Below are positions 1 through 13,163 of a DNA stretch of 17,317 bases, in pieces. Both the position numbers and the translations under genes were made by a program. Position 1 is the stretch's first letter; each line of letters starts with the position of its first letter. This DNA is from JBOGTC01 sp050692055 (GTDB taxonomy: Bacteria > Chloroflexota > Limnocylindria > QHBO01). Where the stretch lies: NCBI GenBank assembly GCA_050692055.1, contig JBOGTC010000114.1, positions 1 through 17,317 of the forward strand, given 5' to 3'. The notes under the pieces are model-generated. The model had not been told where the DNA came from. It did no database searches and saw only the letters and a program-made list of their open reading frames with translations.

Positions 1-4153
<4,153 letters not shown>

Positions 4154-4248
4154 GGCTGGCTACGACTCCTGCGGCTGATGGCCGCTGCTCGGCGGATGTC
4201 CAGGGCTGACCGGGCCCCGGCGGCGAATGGACCGATGGGAAACGGGCC

Positions 4249-4270
4249 GCGGCGCCACCCTGGGCGCCGC
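4249..4270. other. 8-bp GC hairpin in the rpoB-rpoC gap
   Basis: GCGGCGCC (4249-4256) and GGCGCCGC (4263-4270) are perfect inverted arms around a 6-nt loop, 8 bp beyond the rpoB stop. On the transcript the 3' side is GGCCCGTTTCCC, so there is no real U-tract. It may be a pause, a partial terminator or an RNA-stability hairpin. The rest of the 124-bp gap shows only the rpoC Shine-Dalgarno (AGGAG, 4166-4170). Confidence 0.55.
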
Positions 4271-4277
4271 TCCCGGG

Positions 4278-7757
<3,480 letters not shown>

Positions 7758-7806
7758 TCAGGACTCCTCAAAGAGGACATGGTGGGGCGCGGACACGCGA
7801 ACGAGG

Positions 7807-7834
7807 AGTATATCAGACCGATGCGCTTCGTCAA
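7807..7834 (-). promoter_or_regulatory. rpoB promoter (sigma-70 type, extended -10)
   Basis: On the minus strand TTGACG (7834-7829) is followed by a 16-bp spacer and TATACT (7812-7807), with TG one base before the -10 (TGATATACT, extended -10). The predicted transcript starts near 7800 and gives a leader of about 43 nt to the rpoB ATG. This is one of the two best promoters in the window and explains how rpoBC is transcribed although rplJL is cut off from it. Confidence 0.8.
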
Positions 7835-7841
7835 CTGAAGC

Positions 7842-7849
7842 GCCCCGCA
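7842..7849. repeat. Target site duplication, left copy
   Basis: GCCCCGCA immediately outside the left end of the element, identical to 9933-9940. Joining the two flanks at one copy rebuilds an empty site with 206 bp between the rpoB and antiporter start codons. Confidence 0.9.
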
Positions 7850-7866
7850 GGTAGTGGCTCAATTTG
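7850..7866 (+). repeat. IS terminal inverted repeat, rpoB-proximal end
   Basis: GGTAGTGGCTCAATTTG; the exact reverse complement occupies 9916-9932. It lies downstream of the element's genes, 15 bp from the rpoB -35 box. Confidence 0.92.
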
Positions 7867-7882
7867 CCGTTGGCGTGAGCCT

Positions 7883-8668
7883 CTAGACGAAGAGTGGATT
7901 GAACCGCTCGATGACGCCGATGACGTGGGTCCGGATGGCGGCGAGATCGTCGTATCCGAGGGGCGGACTCCCGAAGGCCGGGAAGGTCTGCATGTCCACC
8001 TTTATCTGAAGTCCCGGCCGCGAGCGCTCGGTGATTCGCGCGACGAAGATGCGGCTGCCGTCGGTCAGCGCGGTGTCCTCTTTGTCGATGAAGAGCTGAA
8101 CGCGAGCGCTGCCGTTCAGCAATCGCAGCCGCACGGAGATGGGGCGGGCGAACGCCTCAGCGACGATGCGATGCTTGTCCCGGTTGGAGAGCCGCGAGAG
8201 CCGCCGCAAGTGGTGCCGCTCGACATCAGGACCGGTAACTGTCATGTACGGCTGCTCCCGGTCGACGAATGCCCGATGGTCTTCCGGGATGCCGTCCAAG
8301 TACCGATCTCTAGGGCTGATGTCGCCCTTCGGGGGCACGTCCCAATATGCCTCTTTGGTGGAGTAGATCGGAAACTGCGTGCCGGACGGGGAGGCGACCG
8401 ACAGCTTGGCGACCTGATAGATCAGATGATCAAGTGCCGACCGGAGATCGTGTGCGATATCTCCAACGAGTACCCCGAACTCCAAGGGTGGCTCGCGGAG
8501 GACGTGCAGGTGGCCGGCGACCACACCTTGCTCACGGTCTATTTCTCGGAAGATGACCTCGTATGGCTCGTCTGGGTCGACGAAAGCCAACAGTTTGTCC
8601 CTGAGGCAGTCGAGGTGTTCTCCGGCGTGGCCGATCTTCGCCTGCACTCCATCGAGGGGACGCGCCAT
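7883..8668 (-). CDS. IS passenger protein of unknown function (RxxxxH motif)
   Basis: A 261-aa protein whose function I cannot assign. I chose ATG 8668 (MARPLDGVQA) over a longer frame because the longer version would run into the transposase gene and because a TACACT box lies 7 nt before this ATG, suggesting a leaderless start. Residues 1-90 are predicted mostly helical; DLRSALDHL (74-82) contains R76-x4-H81, the spacing seen in HEPN ribonuclease domains, and LSNRDKHR (160-167) is a second conserved-looking motif. The C-terminal third looks beta-rich. I recall similar uncharacterised proteins (LRSALDHL ... NxDKHR) from actinobacterial genomes, but this is from memory. It starts 31 bp after the transposase stop, inside the IS ends, so it travels as cargo. 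A HEPN-type nuclease is a hypothesis only; no signal peptide or membrane segment is evident. Confidence 0.75.
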   Translation of the reverse strand: MARPLDGVQAKIGHAGEHLDCLRDKLLAFVDPDEPYEVIFREIDREQGVVAGHLHVLREPPLEFGVLVGDIAHDLRSALDHLIYQVAKLSVASPSGTQFPIYSTKEAYWDVPPKGDISPRDRYLDGIPEDHRAFVDREQPYMTVTGPDVERHHLRRLSRLSNRDKHRIVAEAFARPISVRLRLLNGSARVQLFIDKEDTALTDGSRIFVARITERSRPGLQIKVDMQTFPAFGSPPLGYDDLAAIRTHVIGVIERFNPLFV

Positions 8669-8695
8669 GCGTAAGAGTGTATGCCTCTCACGCAT
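8667..8695. promoter_or_regulatory. Inverted pair of 11-bp motif at the passenger start
   Basis: ATGCGTAAGAG (8667-8677) and CTCTCACGCAT (8685-8695) form an inverted repeat (10 of 11 positions paired) with a 7-nt spacer. It brackets the -10-like TACACT (minus, 8681-8676) and reaches the ATG of the passenger gene, so it looks like an operator or a hairpin controlling the start. Confidence 0.55.
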
Positions 8696-8699
8696 GCGA

Positions 8700-9545
8700 C
8701 TAGTCGAGCAGCGCCGCGATTTCCTGCACGGTCCACACGTGATCCGCCACGCCAGCCGCCATCGCGGGCGTTCGCTGCTTGCCGAGCGCCGAATGCGGGC
8801 GAGCAAAGTTGTAGTGCATGAAGTGCAGGCTGACCATCGCGGCGTGGTTCTCGACCTTCTTGGAGAACCCGTTGGTGAGCCGCGTGAAGCGCCGCATGGA
8901 CGTTCGCATCGAGAGGTTATGCCGCTCGACGTAGGACGTAGAGATCAGGTCCGGGTCCGGGTTCCCGTTCATCACGCGAACCTCGATGCCAGTGACCTTG
9001 TTGGGGGAGTAGCGGCGGGCTGTTGGACTGGCATCCTGCGACTTCTCGACCCCGTACTCCTTGATCAACTGGGCGTAGTCCACGTCCGCGCCGAACGCCC
9101 GCTCGACGATGCCCCGGTACGGAATCCCGCCATCGGTCGTGAGTTGGATTCGGTTCGCCAGCCGGGATCGCAGATCGAGCAGGAAGGCCAGCCCATCAAC
9201 CTCGTCGCGCTGACCGACCAGCCACGACGGGACGAGCTTGGTATCAGGGTCGATCGCAGTCCATGTCCACACGTCGCCATAGCCCCACTCGCCGCGCTTG
9301 GCGACCGGGACGTTCTTGGCCTTGGCGTAGCAGAACGCCCAAATCTCGTCGGCCTCGATGCGGGTGCAGGACAAGTCGCGGAGCGTCCGGTTCTGGAACT
9401 CCGACACCGCCGCCCCCAGGTTGACGAGAAGCGTCGTGATCGTGTTCCGGGCAAAGCCTGTCATCCGGGCAGTGGAGCGGATCGAGTTTCCTTCGACCAG
9501 CGCCCGGATGATCTGCGCTCGTTCTTCGACGGACAGGCGATTCAT
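8700..9545 (-). CDS. IS1-family DDE transposase (single ORF)
   Basis: A 281-aa transposase. An N-terminal helix-turn-helix (residues 5-45, SVEERAQIIRALVEGNSIRSTA) is followed by a DDE core: D66 in IEADEIWAF, D138 in LTTDGG, E207 in SYVERHNLSMR with a basic residue seven positions on. The C-terminal HYNFARPHSALG-like segment is common to these enzymes. Unlike enterobacterial IS1, which joins InsA and InsB by a -1 frameshift, this is one uninterrupted frame and lacks an N-terminal CxxC zinc finger, as in several single-ORF IS1-family members. ATG at 9545 has no Shine-Dalgarno; a CATAGT box lies 6 nt upstream, consistent with leaderless expression. All catalytic residues are present. It sits between two passenger genes on the same strand. 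Confidence 0.92.
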   Translation of the reverse strand: MNRLSVEERAQIIRALVEGNSIRSTARMTGFARNTITTLLVNLGAAVSEFQNRTLRDLSCTRIEADEIWAFCYAKAKNVPVAKRGEWGYGDVWTWTAIDPDTKLVPSWLVGQRDEVDGLAFLLDLRSRLANRIQLTTDGGIPYRGIVERAFGADVDYAQLIKEYGVEKSQDASPTARRYSPNKVTGIEVRVMNGNPDPDLISTSYVERHNLSMRTSMRRFTRLTNGFSKKVENHAAMVSLHFMHYNFARPHSALGKQRTPAMAAGVADHVWTVQEIAALLD

Positions 9546-9551
9546 ACTGAA

Positions 9552-9597
9552 ACTATGCGTGAGAGTCGTGACAACAGCGTGTCGCGATGCGTGAGAA
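9552..9597. promoter_or_regulatory. Transposase promoter region with two direct motif copies
   Basis: The motif ATGCGTGAGAG occurs at 9555-9565 and, with one mismatch (ATGCGTGAGAA), at 9587-9597. The copies are direct, 32 bp apart (about three helical turns), in the opposite sense to the gene. The proximal copy overlaps the -10-like CATAGT (minus, 9557-9552). No convincing -35 box is seen. This is a plausible site for autoregulation. Confidence 0.5.
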
Positions 9598-9626
9598 GGA
9601 TTGAGACTAGGTTGGAGAGGCGCGGT

Positions 9627-9866
9627 CTAGGCCGTGCGATCCCTCTCCCATCGGGCCTTGGCAGCCCGTCGCGCACTCTCACTGCGCTGCTCGGCGGTCA
9701 TCTTCGCCGCGCGAGCGTGCCCGCCCTTGATGCCGCCAAGGTGCCCGCGCGCAATCGCCGCCGGGTCCTTCTCTCGGACCGGCTCAATGGATCGCTGACC
9801 AGTGGCGAGGTCCACAACGGCCTTGGCGCGCTGGTTCGGGTCACGGGGCATCGCGGTTCGCTTCAC
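9627..9866 (-). CDS. Small basic IS-borne protein (KGGxARA / AAKARW motif)
   Basis: A 79-aa protein rich in Arg, Lys and Ala. A DPNQRAKAVVDLATG segment (9-23) is followed by GHLGGIKGGHARAAKM (41-56) and QRSESARRAAKARW (60-73). This pattern recurs in small bacterial proteins often labelled histone H1-like; nucleic-acid binding is likely from charge but unproven. GTG at 9866 is preceded by TAGACT with a 6-nt gap, suggesting a leaderless start; an internal ATG at 9851 (MPRDPNQ, 74 aa) is the alternative and has only a weak Shine-Dalgarno. The gene lies within the IS ends, upstream of and codirectional with the transposase, so it is a second passenger. Confidence 0.65.
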   Translation of the reverse strand: MKRTAMPRDPNQRAKAVVDLATGQRSIEPVREKDPAAIARGHLGGIKGGHARAAKMTAEQRSESARRAAKARWERDRTA

Positions 9867-9872
9867 GCCGCC

Positions 9873-9897
9873 AGTCTAGCGGCGTCCTCTCACGCAT
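9873..9897 (-). promoter_or_regulatory. Promoter/operator of the small basic passenger gene
   Basis: The minus strand shows the motif ATGCGTGAGAG (9897-9887), an 8-nt gap, TAGACT (9878-9873), then GGCGGC and the GTG start. The arrangement matches that at the 261-aa passenger gene. Confidence 0.45.
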
Positions 9898-9915
9898 GCC
9901 AGCCGGGAAGGCATT

Positions 9916-9932
9916 CAAATTGAGCCACTACC
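9916..9932 (-). repeat. IS terminal inverted repeat, antiporter-proximal end
   Basis: CAAATTGAGCCACTACC on the plus strand, an exact reverse complement of 7850-7866. It is the upstream end relative to the element's genes. Confidence 0.92.
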
Positions 9933-9940
9933 GCCCCGCA
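9933..9940. repeat. Target site duplication, right copy
   Basis: GCCCCGCA directly outside the right end, identical to 7842-7849. The remaining 114 bp up to the antiporter ATG hold a weak -10-like TATCCT (9986-9991) without a recognisable -35. Confidence 0.9.
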
Positions 9941-10054
9941 CAGATTCTCCTCGGTCGCCGCTGCGCCTGCCGGCCGGGCTCGGGTTATCCTGAAGGCGCC
10001 GACAGACCGATGCACGTGGCCTGACCGACCCACCCCGCCGACTGGAGAACGCCG

Positions 10055-11800
10055 ATGGAACACGAAGGCGGGCTGATCGCGACCATCGCCATCGGGCTCA
10101 GCGCTGCCTTTGCGGCCGGCTTCCTGGCCCGGCAGGTGCGCCTGCCGCCGATCGTCGGCTACCTGCTGGCCGGCGTCGCCATCGGCCCGTTCACACCGGG
10201 GCTCTTCGCCGATCCGGACATCGCCACCGAGCTCGCCGAGATCGGCGTCATCCTGCTCATGTTCGGCGTCGGCATTCACTTCAGCTTCCGCGACCTGCTG
10301 GCCGTGCGCGGCATCGCCATTCCCGGGGCCATCGTCCAGATCAGCGTGGCCACGGCCCTGGGCGTCGGGCTTGCCGTGCTGCTCGGCTGGGGCGTGCCGG
10401 CGGGCGTCGTCCTCGGCCTGGCCCTGTCGGTCGCCAGCACCGTCGTCCTGCTGCGGGCTCTGATGCTGCGCAACGCGCTCGATTCGATCCATGGCCGCGT
10501 CGCCGTCGGCTGGCTCATCGTCGAGGACCTGTTCACGGTGCTCGTCCTCGTGCTCCTGCCCAGCATGGCCATCCTGTTCGGCGTCGGCGACGACACCGCC
10601 ATCGGTTGGCAGGCGCTCGTGCCCCTCGGGATCGCGCTCGGCAAGGCCGCCATCCTCGCCGCGCTCATCGTCGTGGTCGGAGCACGGGTGGTGCCGTGGC
10701 TTCTGCTCCAGGTCGCCCGCGACGGATCGCGCGAGATGTTCACGCTGTCGGTGCTGGCCGTGGCGATCGGCATCGCCTTCGCGTCGAGTGCCATCTTCGG
10801 CGTGTCGCTGGCGCTGGGCGCCTTCCTGGCCGGCGCGGTGGTGGGCGAGACCGACCTCAGCCACAAGGCGGCGACCGATGCCCTCCCGTTGCGCGACGCG
10901 TTCGCCGTCCTCTTCTTCGTCTCCGTGGGCATGCTGGTCGACCCGGCGTACCTGCTGAGCAACTTGACCGCGATCATCGCGGTGGTGGCGCTCATCGTGG
11001 TCGGCAAGTCGCTTGCGGCGATCGGCATCGTTGCCGCCCTCGGCTATCCGCTGCGCACCGGCCTCACCGTCGGCGCGGGGCTGGCCCAGATCGGCGAGTT
11101 CAGCTTCATCCTGGCCACGGCTGGCGTCGCCGCCGGCCTTCTGCCGGACGAGGCATTTCAGCTGATCGTCGCCGGTGCGCTGCTGTCGATCACGCTCAAC
11201 TCCCTCCTCTTCGCCGCCATCGATCCCCTGGATGCCATGCTCAAGCGCCGCCCCGCGCTGCGCCGGCGCCTGGAACGGGGCGGCGGCGAGCTCGCGCGCC
11301 CGACGTCGCAGAGCGAGGCGCTCAGCGGCCACGCGGTACTGTGCGGGTACGGCCGGGTCGGACGCACCGTGGCCCGCGCCCTGGAGGGTCGCGGCTTCAA
11401 CTACGTGGTGATCGAACAGGATCGCCGGACGGTCGAGAACCTGCGCAGCAACGGGGTCAGCGCGCTGTACGGGGACGTGGCCGACGAGGAGCTGCTCAAT
11501 CACGCGGGGATCGACCGCGCCAGGGTCCTGGTGTTCGCCTCGTACGATCCCGCGGCGGCCGAGTTCGCGGTCGAGCATGCCCACCGCATGAACCCGCGCA
11601 TCGAGATCGTGGCCCGCGTGGAGACTCCCGAGGAGGCTCGGCGACTCCTCGACCGAGGAGCGACGCAGACCGTGGAGGGAGAGCGTGAGCTGGCGGTGCA
11701 GATGGCGCGTTATACGCTGCGGCGCTTCGGTGTGACGTCGGCGGAGGTCGAGGCCATCGCCCAGGGCCTGCGCCGCCGCGCGGAGCCGGCCCCGGGCTGA
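10055..11800 (+). CDS. CPA2-family cation:proton antiporter with TrkA-N domain (YbaL/KefB-like)
   Basis: An inner-membrane monovalent cation:proton antiporter of 581 aa. About the first 400 residues are a 12-13 segment membrane domain; GWLIVEDLFTVLVLVLLP, with E157-D158, matches the ion-binding helix of the YbaL/KefB type. From about 425 a cytoplasmic TrkA-N (RCK) domain follows: GHAVLCGYGRVG with G431-x-G433-xx-G436, then VVIEQD (E454) at the end of the second strand, as expected for NAD(H)/nucleotide binding. ATG 10055 has GGAG (10044-10047) at 7 nt. It is the only large plus-strand gene here, converging on rplL with 8 bp between stops and diverging from rpoB. Its role is probably K+/Na+ and pH homeostasis; the transported ion cannot be read from sequence. 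KefB and YbaL remain equally possible names. Confidence 0.9.
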   Translation: MEHEGGLIATIAIGLSAAFAAGFLARQVRLPPIVGYLLAGVAIGPFTPGLFADPDIATELAEIGVILLMFGVGIHFSFRDLLAVRGIAIPGAIVQISVATALGVGLAVLLGWGVPAGVVLGLALSVASTVVLLRALMLRNALDSIHGRVAVGWLIVEDLFTVLVLVLLPSMAILFGVGDDTAIGWQALVPLGIALGKAAILAALIVVVGARVVPWLLLQVARDGSREMFTLSVLAVAIGIAFASSAIFGVSLALGAFLAGAVVGETDLSHKAATDALPLRDAFAVLFFVSVGMLVDPAYLLSNLTAIIAVVALIVVGKSLAAIGIVAALGYPLRTGLTVGAGLAQIGEFSFILATAGVAAGLLPDEAFQLIVAGALLSITLNSLLFAAIDPLDAMLKRRPALRRRLERGGGELARPTSQSEALSGHAVLCGYGRVGRTVARALEGRGFNYVVIEQDRRTVENLRSNGVSALYGDVADEELLNHAGIDRARVLVFASYDPAAAEFAVEHAHRMNPRIEIVARVETPEEARRLLDRGATQTVEGERELAVQMARYTLRRFGVTSAEVEAIAQGLRRRAEPAPG

Positions 11801-11808
11801 GCGAGAAG

Positions 11809-12210
11809 CTACCGAATCTCGACGGTGGCGCCCGCCTCGGCCAGCTTCTCCTTGACCTCGTCCGCCTCCTTCTGGTCGACGCCCTCCTTGATCGGCTTCG
11901 GAGCCGCGTCGACCAGGTCCTTCGCCTCCTTGAGGCCGAGCCCGGTCAGCTCGCGGACGGCCTTGATCACGAGGATCTTGTTCGCGCCGACCTCGGTCAG
12001 CACCGCGTCGAACTCGGTCTTCTCCTCGATCGCGGCTGCGCCGGCCGCCGCGCCGTCGCCGGGGCCGGGAGCCGCAGCCACCGCCACCGGAGCGGCGGCG
12101 GTCACGCCGAACTTGTCCTCGACGGCCTTCACGAGCTCGCTCAGCTCGAGGACCGTCATGCTCGAGATCGCGTCGAGGATCTCGTCATTGCCCATCGTCT
12201 TGGTTGCCAT
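11809..12210 (-). CDS. rplL: 50S ribosomal protein bL12 (L7/L12)
   Basis: A 133-aa stalk protein that recruits translation GTPases. The N-terminal dimerisation part (1-35, LSELVKAVEDKFGV) is followed by an Ala/Pro-rich flexible hinge (38-60) and the globular C-terminal domain with KILVIKAVRELTGLGLKEAKDLV (the factor-binding helices). ATG 12210 has an AGGAGAG upstream; an alternative ATG (MGNDEIL) is five codons in. It is slightly longer than the E. coli protein (121 aa) because of the hinge and N-terminus. It follows rplJ after 31 bp. It is the last gene of the unit: only 8 bp separate its stop from that of the converging antiporter gene, and I see no intrinsic terminator, so readthrough would be antisense to that gene. 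Confidence 0.97.
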   Translation of the reverse strand: MATKTMGNDEILDAISSMTVLELSELVKAVEDKFGVTAAAPVAVAAAPGPGDGAAAGAAAIEEKTEFDAVLTEVGANKILVIKAVRELTGLGLKEAKDLVDAAPKPIKEGVDQKEADEVKEKLAEAGATVEIR

Positions 12211-12241
12211 CTCTGCTTGTCTCTCCTGTACGAGCCGCGGG

Positions 12242-12778
12242 TCAGGCCGCGCCCTCGTTCTGTCGCTTCTGGTCGGCCACGGCGTTCAGCACGCCAGCGA
12301 GGTTCCGCAGGTTCGCGGCGAGGACGCCGGCGAAGCCGGTGATCGGGCTGGCGAGCCCGCCGACGAGCCTGCCCAGCAGGACCTCGCGTCCCGGCAGGCT
12401 CGCGAGCCTCGTGAGCTGCGCCTCGTCCACGGCCTGGCTGCCGAGCAGCCCGCCCCGCACGGTCACCACGCGGTTATATGGTCGGAGGGCGTCGGCCAGC
12501 GCCTTCGCCAGCGCCACCTCGTCACCGGAGATCGTGGCCAGCGCGGTCGGGCCATCGAGCATCGGCTTGAGCTCGGTGAGGCCCACCTCATCGGCGGCGA
12601 TCTTCAGCAGGCGGTTCTTGGCGATCCGCAGCTGCACCCCGTTGTCACGGAGCGTCCTGCGGACCTCCTGCATCTCGGAGACCTTCAGTCCCCGATAGTC
12701 CGTCACGGCCATGGCCGTGCTGTTGCGGAGCAGCTCCGCCAGCTCGGCGACGGCCTGACGCTTGTCATCGGTCGGCAT
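12242..12778 (-). CDS. rplJ: 50S ribosomal protein uL10
   Basis: A 178-aa protein forming the base of the L12 stalk and, as L10(L12)4, the usual repressor of its own mRNA. Characteristic segments are AMAVTDYRGLKVSEMQEVRRTLR near the N-terminus, AKNRLLKIA, and the C-terminal helix region that binds L12 dimers. ATG 12778 (MPTDDKRQ) is chosen; a frame extending further upstream would need a TTG and would include the ribosome-binding region. AAGGAGGT at 12800-12793 is a strong Shine-Dalgarno, although the 14-nt gap to the ATG is longer than usual. The gene is preceded by the structured leader described separately and followed by rplL. Confidence 0.96.
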   Translation of the reverse strand: MPTDDKRQAVAELAELLRNSTAMAVTDYRGLKVSEMQEVRRTLRDNGVQLRIAKNRLLKIAADEVGLTELKPMLDGPTALATISGDEVALAKALADALRPYNRVVTVRGGLLGSQAVDEAQLTRLASLPGREVLLGRLVGGLASPITGFAGVLAANLRNLAGVLNAVADQKRQNEGAA

Positions 12779-12962
12779 CGCGGTCCTGGTCCACCTCCTT
12801 GGAAACAAATGACGGTCCTCGCGTCACGCGTCGACACGAGGACCGCTCAAGGCAGACCATGATCTCGTGCCTGCGCGTGCCTCCGGCGTCTGTGTCGCGC
12901 CGGTGATTGGCCCGGGACTCTCACCCGGGACGCATCGCGGTCTTCGGCGTATTGGATTGAAT
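12779..12962 (-). ncRNA. Ribosomal protein L10 leader (autoregulatory 5' UTR)
   Basis: The 184 nt before rplJ have the hallmarks of the L10 leader RNA family: CCCGGGTGAGAGTCCCGGGCC-type paired arms (about 12908-12933, interrupted by UGAGAGU), a GGCA...TGCC stem near 12850-12875 and a terminator hairpin at the 3' end. CTCGTG (plus 12864-12869) can pair with CACGAG (plus 12835-12840), which is part of the terminator stem; the two structures exclude each other and give a terminator/antiterminator switch. By established knowledge of this family, bound L10(L12)4 would favour termination. The 5' end is estimated from a weak promoter, so the boundary is approximate. Confidence 0.7.
12799..12845 (-). 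terminator. Attenuator hairpin before rplJ
   Basis: On the minus strand CGGTCCTCG (12821-12813 arm) pairs perfectly over 9 bp with its partner at 12845-12837; three further pairs (GTC/GAC) follow one mismatch, and the loop is 7 nt. The hairpin is followed directly by the U-rich TCATTTGTTT (12812-12803). The tail ends at the rplJ Shine-Dalgarno, the layout of a transcription attenuator. Confidence 0.65.
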
Positions 12963-12968
12963 GGACCG

Positions 12969-12974
12969 ATGATA
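12969..12974 (-). promoter_or_regulatory. Possible -10 box of the rplJL leader
   Basis: TATCAT on the minus strand, placing a start near 12962, just before the L10 leader. No good -35 lies 16-18 bp upstream (AGCACG at 17 bp), so this is tentative. Confidence 0.35.
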
Positions 12975-13107
12975 CTCGAACCTGATCGAAACGTGCTACC
13001 GCGGCCCCAATAATTGCGCGGCGTCATGCACGGTGGTCAAGGGGGCGGACCTGTCGCTGCGCGATTACCGCAAGTCATCCGAGGCGGCCGCGCGCTGCGG
13101 TCTGGCG

Positions 13108-13152
13108 TGATGCACAACTCCCGGTCATGGCATCAGGTCGCTCGATCGAGCG
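13108..13152. other. Palindromes after rplA
   Basis: CGCTCGATCGAGCG (13139-13152) is a perfect 14-nt palindrome 11 bp beyond the rplA stop, and TGATGC/GCATCA arms lie at 13108-13113 and 13130-13135. Neither is followed by a U-tract. They may end or stabilise the rplKA transcript. The rest of the roughly 190 bp between rplA and the rplJ promoter shows nothing I can identify. Confidence 0.3.
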
Positions 13153-13163
13153 TTGTTGCGGGG

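Larger units (their letters stand above)
7850..9932 (-). mobile_element. IS1-type insertion sequence with two passenger genes
   Basis: A complete 2083-bp element. Its ends are perfect 17-bp inverted repeats (GGTAGTGGCTCAATTTG) flanked by an 8-bp direct repeat, GCCCCGCA. It holds a single intact ORF for a DDE transposase of IS1-family character (281 aa), a 261-aa passenger downstream and a 79-aa basic protein upstream, all on the minus strand. IS1-family elements are known for ends starting with GG and 8-9 bp target duplications, which fits. Intact ORF, perfect ends and perfect duplication suggest recent insertion and possible activity. It lies between the rpoB promoter and the antiporter gene. 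By eye it is less GC-rich than its surroundings. Confidence 0.92.

Noticed and set aside
8669..8806. N-terminal extension of the 261-aa passenger protein
   Set aside because: The extension would overlap the last 100 bases of the transposase gene in another frame and lacks family-like sequence; the promoter-like box points to ATG 8668.
8553..9923. 456-codon plus-strand frame antisense to the transposase and small passenger gene
   Set aside because: It overlaps three minus-strand signals including the DDE motifs and ends at the IS end; composition is that of an antisense frame.
7850..9932. Toxin-antitoxin pair or defence island label for the IS cargo
   Set aside because: Only an RxxxxH motif and a small basic neighbour support it; the two genes are not adjacent, since the transposase lies between them. 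Kept as a hypothesis, not a call.
9890..11584. 564-codon minus-strand frame over the antiporter and the IS right end
   Set aside because: It crosses the IS boundary and the inserted inverted repeat, so it cannot be an ancestral gene; it is the antisense of a clear antiporter sequence.
12813..12933. CRISPR or tandem-repeat interpretation of the repeated arms before rplJ
   Set aside because: The repeats are inverted arms of RNA helices rather than regularly spaced direct repeats, and the position fits an L10 leader.
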